Below, in pieces: positions 43,938-53,709 of a DNA stretch of 60,155 nt. This DNA comes from Pinguiococcus pyrenoidosus (taxonomy: Eukaryota; Sar; Pinguiophyceae; Pinguiochrysidales; Pinguiochrysidaceae), in contig JAAMXY010000060.1 in the NCBI GenBank assembly GCA_019677205.1, positions 1-60,155 of the forward strand, given 5' to 3'. Position 1 is the first letter of the stretch. The number at the start of each line of letters is the position of its first letter. A model generated the notes under the pieces. The model made no database searches and was not told the DNA's origin. It saw only the letters and a list, made by a program, of their open reading frames with translations. A program made the position numbers and the translations under genes.

Positions 43938-45591
43938 ATGCTGGCAGAGGCACTGGTGCTCGCTGTCACCCTGGTGGCCGCAGTCGGCCTCTGGAGAGCC
44001 CTCTCCAGCCGGGCCCTCGGCGGCAAGTTCCGCATGGTTCCGGGCCGGCGTTGGCTCCTGGGCCACACGGAAATCATCCACCGCCTCAAGGAGGTGCACA
44101 AGGTGGCGGCTGAGTGGGCTGAGCGGTACGGCACCTGCGAGTACTACGTGGGCGGCGAGAGGCAGCTGCTCCTGACGGACTGGAAGGACGTCGAGGCCCT
44201 GCTCCGGAAGCGGCCCAAGGTGATCAAGCGCACTGCGAGGACTCGGGAGATCATGGACATGGCGTCTCCGGGCCTCTTCTCCGCGGAGCAGCCCAACTGG
44301 GGCGTGGAGAGGCGGCTGGTGTCCGCCGCGTTCTCCCACGCGGCCATTGCAACGTACGTGCCACGCATCCACGAGGTCACCAAGCAGCTCATGGACGTGC
44401 TCGAGGCCAAGTGCAAGGGCGGGAAGGCCGTGCACATCGGTGAAGTGCTGCACCTGTGGACCGAGGACACCATCGCGCTCGTCGGCTTTGGCCAGCACCT
44501 CAACGGCGTCGCGAACGGATACTCGGACACCAGCCATCACGTGCGCGCGGTCATGGCCACGATGACCATTCGCGGCGTGATCGGCCGCTTCCTGCCCTAC
44601 TACAAGATCCCCCTGATCGGCCCCTACCTGGACGGCGGCTGGGTGCAGGACATGCAGCTGAACAAGACCATGGACGACGTGCTCGAGCAGGCCAAGCGGC
44701 GCCAGGGCCCGGCGGTCACCGTCCTGGACAAGTTCGTCGACAAGAACAAGGAGGAGAACGGCATCGTGTGTGACAGGCGCTTGAAGGGAAATGCCCGCAC
44801 CATGTTCGTGGCCGGGTCCGACACGACCGCCACCGCGTGCTCGTGGATGTTTTACCACCTCGCCAAGGACGCCGAGCTGCAGGCGGACGCGCGCGTCGAA
44901 GTGAAGAACGCCACCATCGATCACGAGGGCAGCACTCTCCAGGACATCGTCAGGGCGCTGCCCTTGCTGCGCTCGCTCTTCCAGGAGATTCTGCGTGTGA
45001 AGGGCATCGCGGCGCTTCTGACGATGGAGAACCCAGATGCGCCAGTGGTCGTCGCTGGGAAGGTGCGTATCTGGCGGGGTTCCTTTCCCGCAGTTGCGAT
45101 GCGCCGTCGCAGAAAACACCGTAACGCGTGCTTGGACCATAGGAATGCGCTCCGAATGAGTACACCTTCGTGTGGCCCATCAACTACTTCGCGAACCGCA
45201 AGGAGGCGGAGCCACTGGTTGGACCGGAGCCGGAGGTCTTCAATGCGCGCCGCTGGCTCACGAAGGACAAGAAGAACGTCAAGCCGATCCCCGACATGTT
45301 CAATCCCTTCGGCGGTGGCAGCCGAAAGTGCCCGGGAAGGTATTTTTGACCGTGCCAAACTCACAAAGCGCAAGAGGACGAACTCGGATGACCGGGGAGG
45401 AGAGGACTAACTCGCGGTTGGTACTGACCCTCTCGCACAGGGATGTCGCGCTCGTGGAAGTCCTCATCTGCGCCTCGGAAGCCCTCAAGCGCTTTGATTT
45501 CACACTGGCTACCGACGAAGAGATCGAACCGACGTTCTCCTTCGGACTGCGGCCGTCGAAGCCGATCCCGATCGTGTTCAAGTCGCGCTGA
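43938..45591 (+). CDS. Cytochrome P450 (copy 2)
   Basis: Exons 43938-45062, 45143-45339 and 45441-45591; 490 residues. The N-terminal anchor EALVLAVTLVAAVGLWRAL is followed by GGKFRMVPGRRWLLGHTEII. The SPGLFSAEQPNWGVERRLVS and AAFSHA segments match copy 1 nearly residue by residue. I-helix MFVAGSDTTATA, K-helix EILR, haem loop NPFGGGSRKCPGR with Cys438. The C-terminal exon (DVALVEVLICASEALKRFDF) aligns with that of copy 1 (DLALVESLICVAEALRRFEL). Intron positions after AGK and within the CPGR codon are shared, in the same phase. An upstream in-frame ATG at 43854 would add 28 residues; I preferred the ATG just before the anchor. Substrate unknown. Confidence 0.95.
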
Positions 45592-45778
45592 GTTTTCGGA
45601 GACGTGCATCGCTGCTCGCCACAAGGGCGTATGACCTTCAACATCGATGTCAAGTCGCTGGCCATAGCGTCCATAGGGCGGCGCTTAGAATATGGCATTC
45701 AATCGCAAGGAAGGAATCATTCACATGGCGGACACACAGACGGGGCCAGCCGAGGGAAATCCAGCTCGTTCATTTCTG

Positions 45779-47123
45779 TCATGGTGTCGAACTTCGCGGT
45801 GATTGAAAGAGCGCTCTCATGTCTGGCGGATCTGGAAAGAGCTGCTCAACTTGGACAAGGATCGGCTCCAGCGCGTTGGCACGGCCCTGTGAAGGGACAC
45901 ACCCATGGAACTTAGACTCGCTTTCATGGGGGACAGGTGACACGAGGGTGACACGGGCACAGCGCACCTCCCGATAGCTTGGGTAGTCGTGGACCACGAA
46001 TTGCAGGTCTCCAAAGCCCCTCTCCACAAGCTGAGACCGCGCAGGGGAGAAGGGACTGTGCAGCAGGCCAAAGTGATCCATCATCATGGCCACAACCGGA
46101 CGAACCGGCGCCTTCGACTCCATGAACGGCAGCAGCGCCGAGACCGAATCAAGGGTGTTTCCGTACTCGACAGCTCGTCTACGCGAGCACGGTCTCGCTG
46201 AGTGGTGCTTGCTTGCTTCCAGAGCGAGAAGGGGGGGCGCGAATCGGAGGCACCAAAAAGAAAGAACCTGCAGCAGACCAACGTACCTCTGCCGCTGCGT
46301 GTGCACCTCTCCATCTTCGAAGAGGACGCCGGCCGCATAGCGCATCGGGTGCAGCGCGTCTCTCTCCTGCTCTCGCTGCACCTCGGCCCGCACCGCCGAG
46401 ACCAAGGCCTTGTGGTCCAGGCACTCCTTGGCGAAGGTGGCCAGCGCGGCGCCCAGCTTCGGCGCGTCGGCGCCAGTCACCCCTCGGTAGATGCAGGGGA
46501 ACGGAAAGAGCTCTGCCACCGTGACGGTCCGCATCTGTCACTCCAGCAATGAGAGGCCAAGTCCAGACCCATGCAAGATCCCAAGACGCCTCCTACCACC
46601 GTCAAGTTCAGGCTCCCAAAGTGCAGCGGCGTCGCCGGCGGTAGGTGCTCCGAGAGGAACTCTCGGCAATAGGCGCCACAGCTGAGGGCGGCGTGCTCGT
46701 TATCCGACACCAAAAACAGCGCTCTCACTGGGACGCTAGTCTCGCCGAGGCCTACGTCAGCAAAATCACGTCGACCCTCCTCTGCTTCGCCCATGGGACC
46801 ACCAACCTGGGCGATTCCGCCGCCTTTCTCGCCAAGGCGGCCCTCTCGGCGCACAGCGAGTTGTTGATGTTGCAGCACTCCATGTTGCCCCCCGCCACCA
46901 CCTGGCCATCCTCGAGCTCCAGCACGCACTCCACCCGAAAGCCGCTCTGCCGAGGCCGGCCCCGGCGCAGCAAGGCCTCTCTCGCCAGTTGCAGGCCTTG
47001 CAAGCGGTCCAAAACCGCGGCTTTCTGGCGCCGGCGCCGCCTGGCCAGCACCACGGACGCCGCCACGCAGGCGCCGAGCAGCACGAGAGGCAGCGCCTCC
47101 CAGGCCCGGTTCGAATGCGCCAT
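45779..47123 (-). CDS. Two-domain cytidine deaminase-like protein with membrane anchor
   Basis: Exons in transcript order: 47123-46807, 46735-46597, 46534-46287 and 46178-45779; 367 residues. A hydrophobic N terminus (LPLVLLGACVAASVVLA) followed by RRRRR looks like a membrane anchor or organelle signal. The catalytic deaminase domain has GGNMECCNINNSLCAERAAL (zinc ligand Cys and the catalytic Glu in CAER). The second zinc motif is SCGAYC, Cys-x3-Cys rather than the usual PCxxC. TVTVAELFPFPCIYRG ends domain 1. A second deaminase-like domain without zinc ligands follows (YAAGVLFEDGEVHTQRQ, AVEYGNTLDSVSALLPFM, HSPFSPARSQLVERGF), as in the two-domain E. coli and plant enzymes. The intron 1 boundaries (GTTGGT donor) were set by phase and domain continuity, so they are less certain. 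Its promoter is shared with the small gene at 47267. Confidence 0.8.
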
Positions 47124-47266
47124 CTGCGGCGCGAAATGCGCGAGTTTTGGCCGAGAAATGCGGCTTTTTCCGTCCGTCACCGCCCCATATTCCGGCATTT
47201 CTGGAAACGTCAGCAAATCGGGGGTTTTCGGCGAAAAATCCCCGATTTTGCGGCGGAAAAGATGAG
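47124..47266. promoter_or_regulatory. Bidirectional promoter with E2F-like sites and a 34-base hairpin
   Basis: The 143 bases between two divergent start codons. GGCGCGAAATGCGCGAG lies at about 47129-47145, immediately upstream of the deaminase. Near 47215-47248 an imperfect inverted repeat has arms AAATCGGGG and CCCCGATTT, enclosing TTTTCGGCGAAAA. The centre again carries the TTTCGGCG/GCGAAA form. Confidence 0.5.
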
Positions 47267-47554
47267 ATGAGCACCGACAGCAGAGAGGTGCTCATGCACG
47301 TGGTGGAGAGGCCGCCGCGCGGAGAGGTGGTGTTCGCGCTGGCGAGGGGGGTGGCCTCCGTGGTGGCGTTGTCAGCTGTAGTATTGCTGAGCGTCCTGGT
47401 CATCGTGGCCAAGACGCTGATCATGCTGGTTGCCGAGCGGGTGGGCGTCGGGGTGATCTTCCTGCTGGTCATCGGCAGCGTGGTGGCCGTGGGGATGCAG
47501 CTGGGGTTCAGCATTCCCGTGATGCTTCGGGTGCTGATGCGGTGCTGCGTGTGA
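47267..47554 (+). CDS. Small two-helix membrane protein of unknown function
   Basis: A 95-residue open frame starting MSTDSREVLMHVVERPPRG, with two hydrophobic helices (VASVVALSAVVLLSVLVIVA and VGVIFLLVIGSVVAVGMQL) joined by a short loop and ending in MLRVLMRCCV. I recognise no family. Support comes from the clean hairpin topology, the position next to a promoter-like region divergent from the deaminase, and a GC-rich third-position bias similar to neighbours. It could be a chance open frame opposite the deaminase 5' flank. Confidence 0.4.
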   Translation: MSTDSREVLMHVVERPPRGEVVFALARGVASVVALSAVVLLSVLVIVAKTLIMLVAERVGVGVIFLLVIGSVVAVGMQLGFSIPVMLRVLMRCCV

Positions 47555-47767
47555 GAAGGGAGACAAAGGAGAGGCGGACTCTGGGCTTCTCGATGCACGT
47601 CGGGGGGGGGGAGAAGGGCTTCAGAGATCTGGGACGTTCTAGAGTAGCTAGAGGCCGCGGGGGCCGAGAGGGGCAACGGAGGAAGAGAGAAGCTGCCCGG
47701 AAGCAAGTGTTTCTTGGAAGCAGTCTAGTGCAACAGCCATAGCCTTGGACAAGCGGTCCTTCCAACT

Positions 47768-49458
47768 CTACGCACGGAAGATGTCGTCGCGCTCGCCTCG
47801 CACGTAGGCGGTCGCGTTCGCCAGCAGGGACGCAAACTCCTCTGCCAAGCCGTCAGACATGGAAGTGGATGAGGTTAGCGGCGGCTGCGAGCAACGGTAA
47901 CGGCGGCGGAAGCGCACCTGGTCCGACTTCTCTACGTTCGGTGGCCGCGGTGATGTTCGTGGTGTACACCGACGTGACGTCCTTCACGTAGGTGGGCGCA
48001 TATGCGAGGATGTAGGTCTGGTTCTTGCCCCAGCCTTCGTACAGAAGGGGCTCGTCGAGAGAGGCTTCGCAAGGGTCGCAGTGCACCCACTGCGGCTCGT
48101 CGCTCGTCGCGCCCGGCAGCAGGACTTCCACCCACTGGTGATCCGCCCAGTCGACAATCAATCTGCAGCATGACATAGCAAAGGCGGTGAGGCACTCGTG
48201 CGCTCCCAAGAGAGCGGCTCCTTGGAAGCCAAGGCAACGCTTCACCGAACAGCTTGAGCGCTTGCCGTGTCTCGTGAACGCACCGGACGGTGTAGCCGAG
48301 GTACCGAAGCACTTCATGCATCACGACGCTGTACTCCCCGCATCGTCCGCGCCTGGCTCGTAGTATCTGCGTCACGTTGTTGGTTCGCGGGAAGCTTGAC
48401 ACCGTCTTGCACGCCTTGCACTGTCGCCATTCCGTCGTCATTGGGTGAGCTTCGATACCGCCGCGGCGATCAGACGGCGATTTCTCCGCAGCCCGACGCA
48501 CCTGGTGCAGCTCCAGGCGCCCCATGGGACGCACGGCTTTGGCATCCACTGGATCCCCGATCGCATAGGAAGCGACGCCCAGGAACTTGTTGTCCTCGGT
48601 GTTGCCACAGGCGAGACAGCGGTCGTGGTAGTACGGCAGCTTCTCTCGAAACAGGTGCAGGAGCCGCGTGAGGCGCTCGCGCATCTCCTCCAGCGAGGCG
48701 GTGGGCTGGAACTCCTGGAACTCGCTGTGCTCCAGCTCGAAGGCCTCCAGCAAGGCGTCCACTTCAAAATTGATCTCTTTGGACAGCTTCAGCCGCATGT
48801 TCTTCGAGTGATTCAGCAGGAACTCGCGAAAGCCCCACGGATTGTCCTGCAGCCGATTCACCAGGTCTCGATCCTGCACGAGAAGCCGCATGCCGCGCCA
48901 CATGCTCCGCAGCTCCTCCGGATCGGCCACCTCGTCTCTGTCGCCGCCAGAGGCGCGTGAGAGAGCGCCGAATCCCGTAGAAGTGCCGCCCCAACGCGCA
49001 CCTGTGGATCTCCGCAGAAGACGCAGCGACGCCCAGGTGCCCCAACCACGCCTGGAAGTCGTCCAGATCCGGCTCCCGACCAGCGCAGCCGTACGGAAGC
49101 CCGCCCGGAGCGGTGAACGTCAAGACGGACCAGGTCTGCCCCTCCGGAACCGCCGGCTCCGCCACAGAAGCGCCCTTGGTAAGCTTGAGGTGCTCGGACT
49201 CGCGCAGACCTTCCTCCGTCACGCCGCCTCGCGAGCTGGCCAGGCGCCAGCTGGAGCGTCTGGCGCTCCGGTGGGCCTTCTGGAGCCAACCGCGGCGTGA
49301 GAGCGCCGTCTCTGCGGCGCGGCGCGGACAGAGACGAAGCGGTGAGAGCGGCGCAGAGGAGCGCGAGCACGGGAGGACCCACCTGCGCCGAGCAGCGAGC
49401 TGGGATCCTGAGGCCCGAGAAGGACGCCGACCGCCGCAGTGCGCAGGAGAGTCTTCAT
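47768..49458 (-). CDS. PNG1: Peptide:N-glycanase (PNGase)
   Basis: Cytosolic enzyme that strips N-glycans from misfolded glycoproteins during ER-associated degradation. Exons in transcript order: 49458-49383, 49311-49002, 48937-48284, 48162-47918 and 47841-47768; 452 residues. The transglutaminase-fold triad is Cys328 (RRGRCGEY), His355 (WADHQW) and Asp376 (VHCDPCE). A structural zinc site is formed by CLACG and CKAC. Family motifs SFPRTNNVTQILRARRGRCGE and LDEPLLYEGWGK are intact. The N-terminal 125 residues match no PUB domain I recognise and begin with a weak hydrophobic leader. No C-terminal PAW domain, so the layout is closer to yeast Png1 than to animal NGLY1. An E2F-like CTTGGCGCGCTTTTCC lies about 20-35 bases upstream of the start. 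Confidence 0.93.
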
Positions 49459-49645
49459 GACGGGCGCGCACGCGGAAAAGCGCGCCAAGGCGGGCTGAAT
49501 TCGGCAGCGCAACCTTTAAACTGTGACAGATGGAGCGTGGTGCGGAGATTGAAGATGCTCTCATACAGGTGGATAAGATGGTATCTGTAGACTGTCGCGT
49601 GATGCGGAGATCGGGGGCGGCAAGGAGAGGCCCAAGACGGGCGCG

Positions 49646-50807
49646 CTAGCCAACCTTGTTGCGGATGAGGAAGTACAGAAAGTGGTCCGGACACTGCAGC
49701 GTCTTCCATGTCTCCAGGAGACGCCAGTCGTCCTCCACCGCCACCCCATTGACCACGGCTTTGGCGTCCTCGAAATCACCGCCACATCGGCTTCGGACCA
49801 GCTCAATGAGAGCTCCAACGCTCAGCTTGGGGGGCAGCGCCAACTGCACAAAACTCTGCAGCGCGACTCCTGGCTCATTGGGTCCGCTCGTACCGCTGCT
49901 AAGAGCACCACTGCAACCCAAGACCCGCACTGGAATCTGCTTCAGCTCCTCCAGAGGCGTGGCTATGGAAGCGTGCGGGCTGAGGAAGACGTCGACGTCG
50001 CCGGCCACAAGCCCTTCGTAAAGCTGATCTTGCTTGGCTACTGGCAGTCCGAACCATCTCTGTACGCTCCCGCTCTCGATGTACAAAGCCTGTTCGCGCC
50101 AGGTACGGATCGGTGGAACGCAGCGAAACAACCTTGAGTACGTTGCAGTTGACAAGAACGCAAAAAGACCACACCAAAAACAAGCAACCACACGCATCCA
50201 AGAGAAGCATGCTTGGTGATTACCTGCTTCACCGCGTTGAAGAAGAAGCTCCGCATGGCTGCTGGAGTACATCGTGGCACCTCACTGGAAGGCAGACCCT
50301 GGAAGTGCACGATGATCCGCCACGGGCGCTGGTGGGCCCCCGAGGCTCTCTCGTCGGCGGCCGAAGAGTTCACCAAATCGTACAAAACTCCCGATGGAAT
50401 GTGCCAATTCAACGCCAGAGCAGTCATCTGAGGCCGATCTTCCTTCGCAGTCACCATTTCCGTCTCAAACCACAGCTCGGACGCCTCCGCCGGCGTTTCC
50501 AACACAAACTCCGCGAAAACCTGGAAGAGAATTCCGCTCAGCGTCGCGTGAATCCGACAGCAGAGCTCCACTTCTGCGCAGTACCTCTAAAGCAGGCTTC
50601 AGCGCCACAGGCAAGTAGCTGTTGCGCTTCAGCATCAAAAAAATCGGCTCCGGACCCGTCACCGAGGCCACATCTCCCGCATGCAGACGCACTTCACACG
50701 GTACTCCGCCCCTCTGCGAGCACGCTAGTCAGCCTCGCTGTCCGCCACTCACTTCTCGCGCGTACACCCACCCAGGAACTCCGCAGCACGTTCTGCTCGT
50801 GGCTCAT
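49646..50807 (-). CDS. ATG5: Autophagy protein ATG5
   Basis: Becomes covalently joined to ATG12 and acts with ATG16 as the E3 for ATG8 lipidation. Exons in transcript order: 50807-50772, 50713-50585, 50520-50224 and 50089-49646, all phase 0; 301 residues. UblA domain: GGVPCEVRLHAGD, GPEPIFLMLKRNSYLP. Then ELWFETE, LNWHIPSGVLYDL, RPWRIIVHFQGLP. The helical region holds FFFNAVKQALYIESGSVQRW; Lys153 in VKQ is at the position of the ATG12 acceptor lysine (human Lys130). UblB: VPVRVLGC, SVGALIELV, PDHFLYFLIRN. The first exon is only 12 codons, supported because its last Trp joins RGGVPCEV as in other ATG5 proteins. A GCGCGGGAAAC motif lies 25-35 bases upstream of the start. Confidence 0.93.
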
Positions 50808-51004
50808 GGCGCGTGTTTGAACGCGCAAAAGCGCGGGAAACTGGTCCGCGCGCGCAGTGCGCCATATCGAAAATTGATAAATTTTCGATCCGGATCCAGA
50901 GATATTTTCGATTTTCGATCCGGGTCGATGAGAGTATGAGATTGTGAGGTGGCGACAGCCGCAGAGGGCCACAGATCCAGCGTCAAATCTTCCAGCTCGT
51001 CAGC
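50808..51004. promoter_or_regulatory. Bidirectional promoter of ATG5 and mtIF3
   Basis: A 197-base divergent spacer. On the ATG5 side it carries AACGCGC and GCGCGGGAAAC (50823-50842). Further along, the string TTTTCGATCCGG occurs twice (about 50882 and 50909), within a partly palindromic patch ATCGAAAATTGATAAATTTTCGAT. Confidence 0.45.
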
Positions 51005-52048
51005 ATGCTTTCCGTTCGCTCACAGATACTCATGAGAAGGCTAGCAGCTGGGTCGCACGGCGGCTTTAGCGTTCTACGCGGTGTGGGGCAGCGGTCTCTG
51101 TCCGTGCGGCGGAAGTCCGGGCCTCGCAAGGCTCCGAGAAAGACCAAAGCGAACCTCCTGGAGATGGCGAAGCAGCGAGTGGACGACATGGTGACGATCT
51201 TCGACCAGCAGTTCATAGAGGACAACGAGATCACTTCAATTCGCTTGGTGGGGCGAAAGTCCGACGCAGAGGTGCGTTCTCCGGCAAAACGCAGAGAGGA
51301 AAATCGGCGCCAGCCTCGCTGAACCTCCGCCCAAAGGACGAAATCAATGAGATACTGCCTGTGGAAGAGGCGGAGAGGATAGCCAGCGACTCGGACTTGA
51401 GTCTGGTAGTGGGTGAGTGCATCGACGCTCTTGGCGGAATCGCCACTTCTGGCTGAAGCCCACCCTCGTGATGCAGTCGCGGCGCAGGCGAAGCCCCCGG
51501 TCGTCCGACTGACGGACCTAGAGCAGCTGGAGAAGCGCGAGAAGGAGAAGATGGAGGAAGAGGAGAGCAAAAGAGAGGAGAGCGGCAACGCAAAGGAGAA
51601 GGGAATGCGACTGCGACCCAACATCTCCGAGCATGACTTCGAAGTACGTGCCAAGTGGCCTCCGGCCCCCAACCCCCCTGAGACTCGAAAAGAAACCCCT
51701 GAACTCGGGACGTTCTCATGCGTGGTGGATGCGCGATAGATGAAGCTGAACAAAGTCAAGGAATTCCTGGAGAAGGGCAACAAAGTCGCCGTGCGAGTGA
51801 CGACCAGCAACAGGATAAGACGCAGCTTTCCCAATGGTCTGGAAGAGGTGCGTTGCCATGTCTTGGCCTACGCCACTGGAAAAAACGGTTCCTAACACTA
51901 CTTCCCGACGGCTCAGACGCTGGGCAAGGTCGACGCCACCTTGGACGGCCACTACGGCGAGAGAAGATTAGTCCAAGCCAACGGAGACTACATGAGGATC
52001 GTGCAGTTTTCGCCACTGTCGAACCCTGGCGAAAGGAAAAGTGCTTGA
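51005..52048 (+). CDS. Mitochondrial (organellar) translation initiation factor IF-3
   Basis: Organellar IF-3 prevents subunit joining and checks the start codon on 70S-type ribosomes. Exons 51005-51271, 51337-51412, 51459-51643, 51740-51847 and 51917-52048; 255 residues. A basic leader (SQILMRRLAAGSHGGFSVLRG) suggests import into mitochondria or plastid. N-domain: FIEDNEITSIRLVG, INEILPVEEAERIASDSDLSLVV, AAQAKPPVVRLTD. The linker is expanded with a charged coil (EQLEKREKEKMEEEESKREE). C-domain: KGMRLRPNISEHDFE, MKLNKVKEFLEKGNKVAVRV, and a short end region. The C-domain strand normally reading RFRGRE is diverged (TTSNRIRRSF), as in mitochondrial IF3 proteins. The exons are joined by phase and restore the family order exactly. 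Confidence 0.9.
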
Positions 52049-52241
52049 GCTTCCGCATCTTATTCGTCTCGCCACACTTTTCCTCTCAACGTCCTTAAGC
52101 AAGCTGCCATCGCCACCAATGCATGCGCCGCTCTTTCTGCCTTCCGCGCCAACGCCGCAAAATCTCGTCTCTGTCAGACCCTGAATCTCTGTCCCCAGTT
52201 TGCCGCCAAATCCCCATCTTGCGCACCCCGCTCCGCCCACC

Positions 52242-53531
52242 ATGACAGCGTACAACGTGGGGGACGTGGCCAGTCTCCTCGGTGCATCGTCCGAGACTGC
52301 AGGCCCACCGAGTTCCGATCTCTTCCAGCGACGGAAGCGGCCCAGGTACCGCGTGGCTCCACTTCGGCGAGGAATCGCCGACTCGTAGGGCCTTTCGGAG
52401 GGGAAATTTCTTAGCTTCTTTGGCTCGTTTAGGGCCCAGGCATCCGCGGCGCTGGAGGCGCTCGTAGAAGAGCGCCTGAAGGAGAAAAAGGCCAAAAAGG
52501 CGAAGAAGGCCCAGGTGGAGGAGCAGCAGGAGGCGGAGACCCAGGAGGAGAAGCAGCGTACGATCTTCGTTGGCAATTTGCCGGTGTCGTTGAAGAAGCG
52601 CCACGTCGAGCGGTTCTTCAGTCGCTACGGCCGAGTCGAAGCCGTGCGACTGCGGTCCATGGCGGTCAAGGGCGTGAAGATCGACGAGGCCGGCAACCAG
52701 AGCCTCATGCGGAAGGTGGCGGCCAACAGGGGCGAGCTGGACACGGACGTGAAGAAGAGCTGCAATGCCTATGTGCGCTATGAGGACAAGGAAGCGGTGG
52801 ACAAAGCGCTTGAGGCCGACGGCGCCGAGCTGGGGGACCGCCACATCCGAGTGGACCGCCTGCAGGGAAGTCAGGCGCTGTTCAACGCGTCCCGGACGCT
52901 GTTTCTCGGCAGCCTTCCTTACACCGTGGACGAGGAGGACGTTCGCCACAAGTTTATAGAGCTGCTGAGCGCTTCGCATGGCGGCGACGTGGTTCAGGGC
53001 GTTCGTCTCATCCGAGACAAGAGTACGCTCCTCGGCAAGGGCTTTGGGTACCTGCTGCTGTCGTCGAAGGCGGCCGTTGCCGACGCGTTGCGCCTGCCCG
53101 AGGTGTCCTTCGGTGGGCGCGTGGCGAGGGTGCAGACATGCGGCCGCCGCTTCAAGACGCAGAATGCTCGAGGAGATGTCAAGCCAGAGAAGAAGCAGAA
53201 GAAGGCCAAGCGAAACGCCGAAAGCTTCGAGGGTGCTCGAGCCAGCGAGCTCGACGGAGCTAGAAGACGCCTGGCGAGCAAGAAGCTCAGGAAACCCTCC
53301 AAGGGCCAGATCGGAACGAACAAGTCCACAAGCAAAGCAAGGAAAGCCGAAAAAGCCGAAAAAGCCGAAAAAGCCGAAAAAGCCGAGAAAGTCGACCAAG
53401 CACGGAAGCCGAAGCTGAAGAAACCCAGTTCGGAGAGCAGTAGCACGGGCAAAAAGAAGAAGAAGAAAGCTGGGTCAACCGGGAAGCTTGCCAAGAAGCA
53501 GAAGCAAAAGCAGAAGCAAGTAGAAGAATGA
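52242..53531 (+). CDS. RBM34: RBM34/Nop12-like nucleolar RNA-binding protein
   Basis: Exons 52242-52345 and 52433-53531; 400 residues. The start MTAYNVGDVASLLG is typical of RBM34/Nop12. A Lys/Ala/Glu coiled segment leads into two RRMs. RRM1 carries TIFVGNLPVSLKKRHVERFF and a long loop with VKGVKIDEAGNQSLMRK before NAYVRYEDKEAVDKAL. RRM2 carries TLFLGSLPYTVDEEDVRHKF and KGFGYLLLSSKAAVADALRL. The C-terminal 130 residues are almost all basic or low complexity, including five in-frame KAE repeats, fitting a nucleolar factor for 25S/28S rRNA maturation. It is the third ribosome-biogenesis gene in the window, after RRP12 and NAT10. Confidence 0.93.
53343..53388 (+). repeat. In-frame AAAGCCGAA repeat in RBM34
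   Basis: Five tandem 9-base units encode KAEKAEKAEKAEKAE in the basic tail. Length changes would keep frame. Confidence 0.9.
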
Positions 53532-53709
53532 GCTGGAAGGCGGCTTTGAATGCACTCGCTAGCGAGCGCGTGTGCTCCTTCCGCGACGAATCGCTTCTGG
53601 GGAAATAGACTTTGTTGGTTTTGCACGAGGTGTCCTCGGGATCCTGCTCGCCGCCCAAACGTGTCTACCAGCGCAAAATTGTTTGTCCCCACGTTGGTGT
53701 CGTGAGTTT

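Noticed and set aside
39478-45591. A biotin/P450 biosynthetic cluster (like BioI-BioB in Bacillus)
   Set aside because: BioI is a soluble P450 that cleaves acyl-ACP, while these have N-terminal membrane anchors and look like ordinary eukaryotic P450s. Adjacent position alone is not enough.
46736-46806. An apparent frameshift breaking the deaminase (pseudogene)
   Set aside because: A 71-nt intron with phase-2 ends restores the domain, so no break is needed. Donor GTTGGT is weak but similar to the CreA donor GTTCGC.
46477-47706. A 409-codon minus-strand frame overlapping the deaminase
   Set aside because: Only its central part (SVPVRALFLVSDNEH...) is conserved; that part is the second deaminase exon. 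The rest reads through introns and the promoter.
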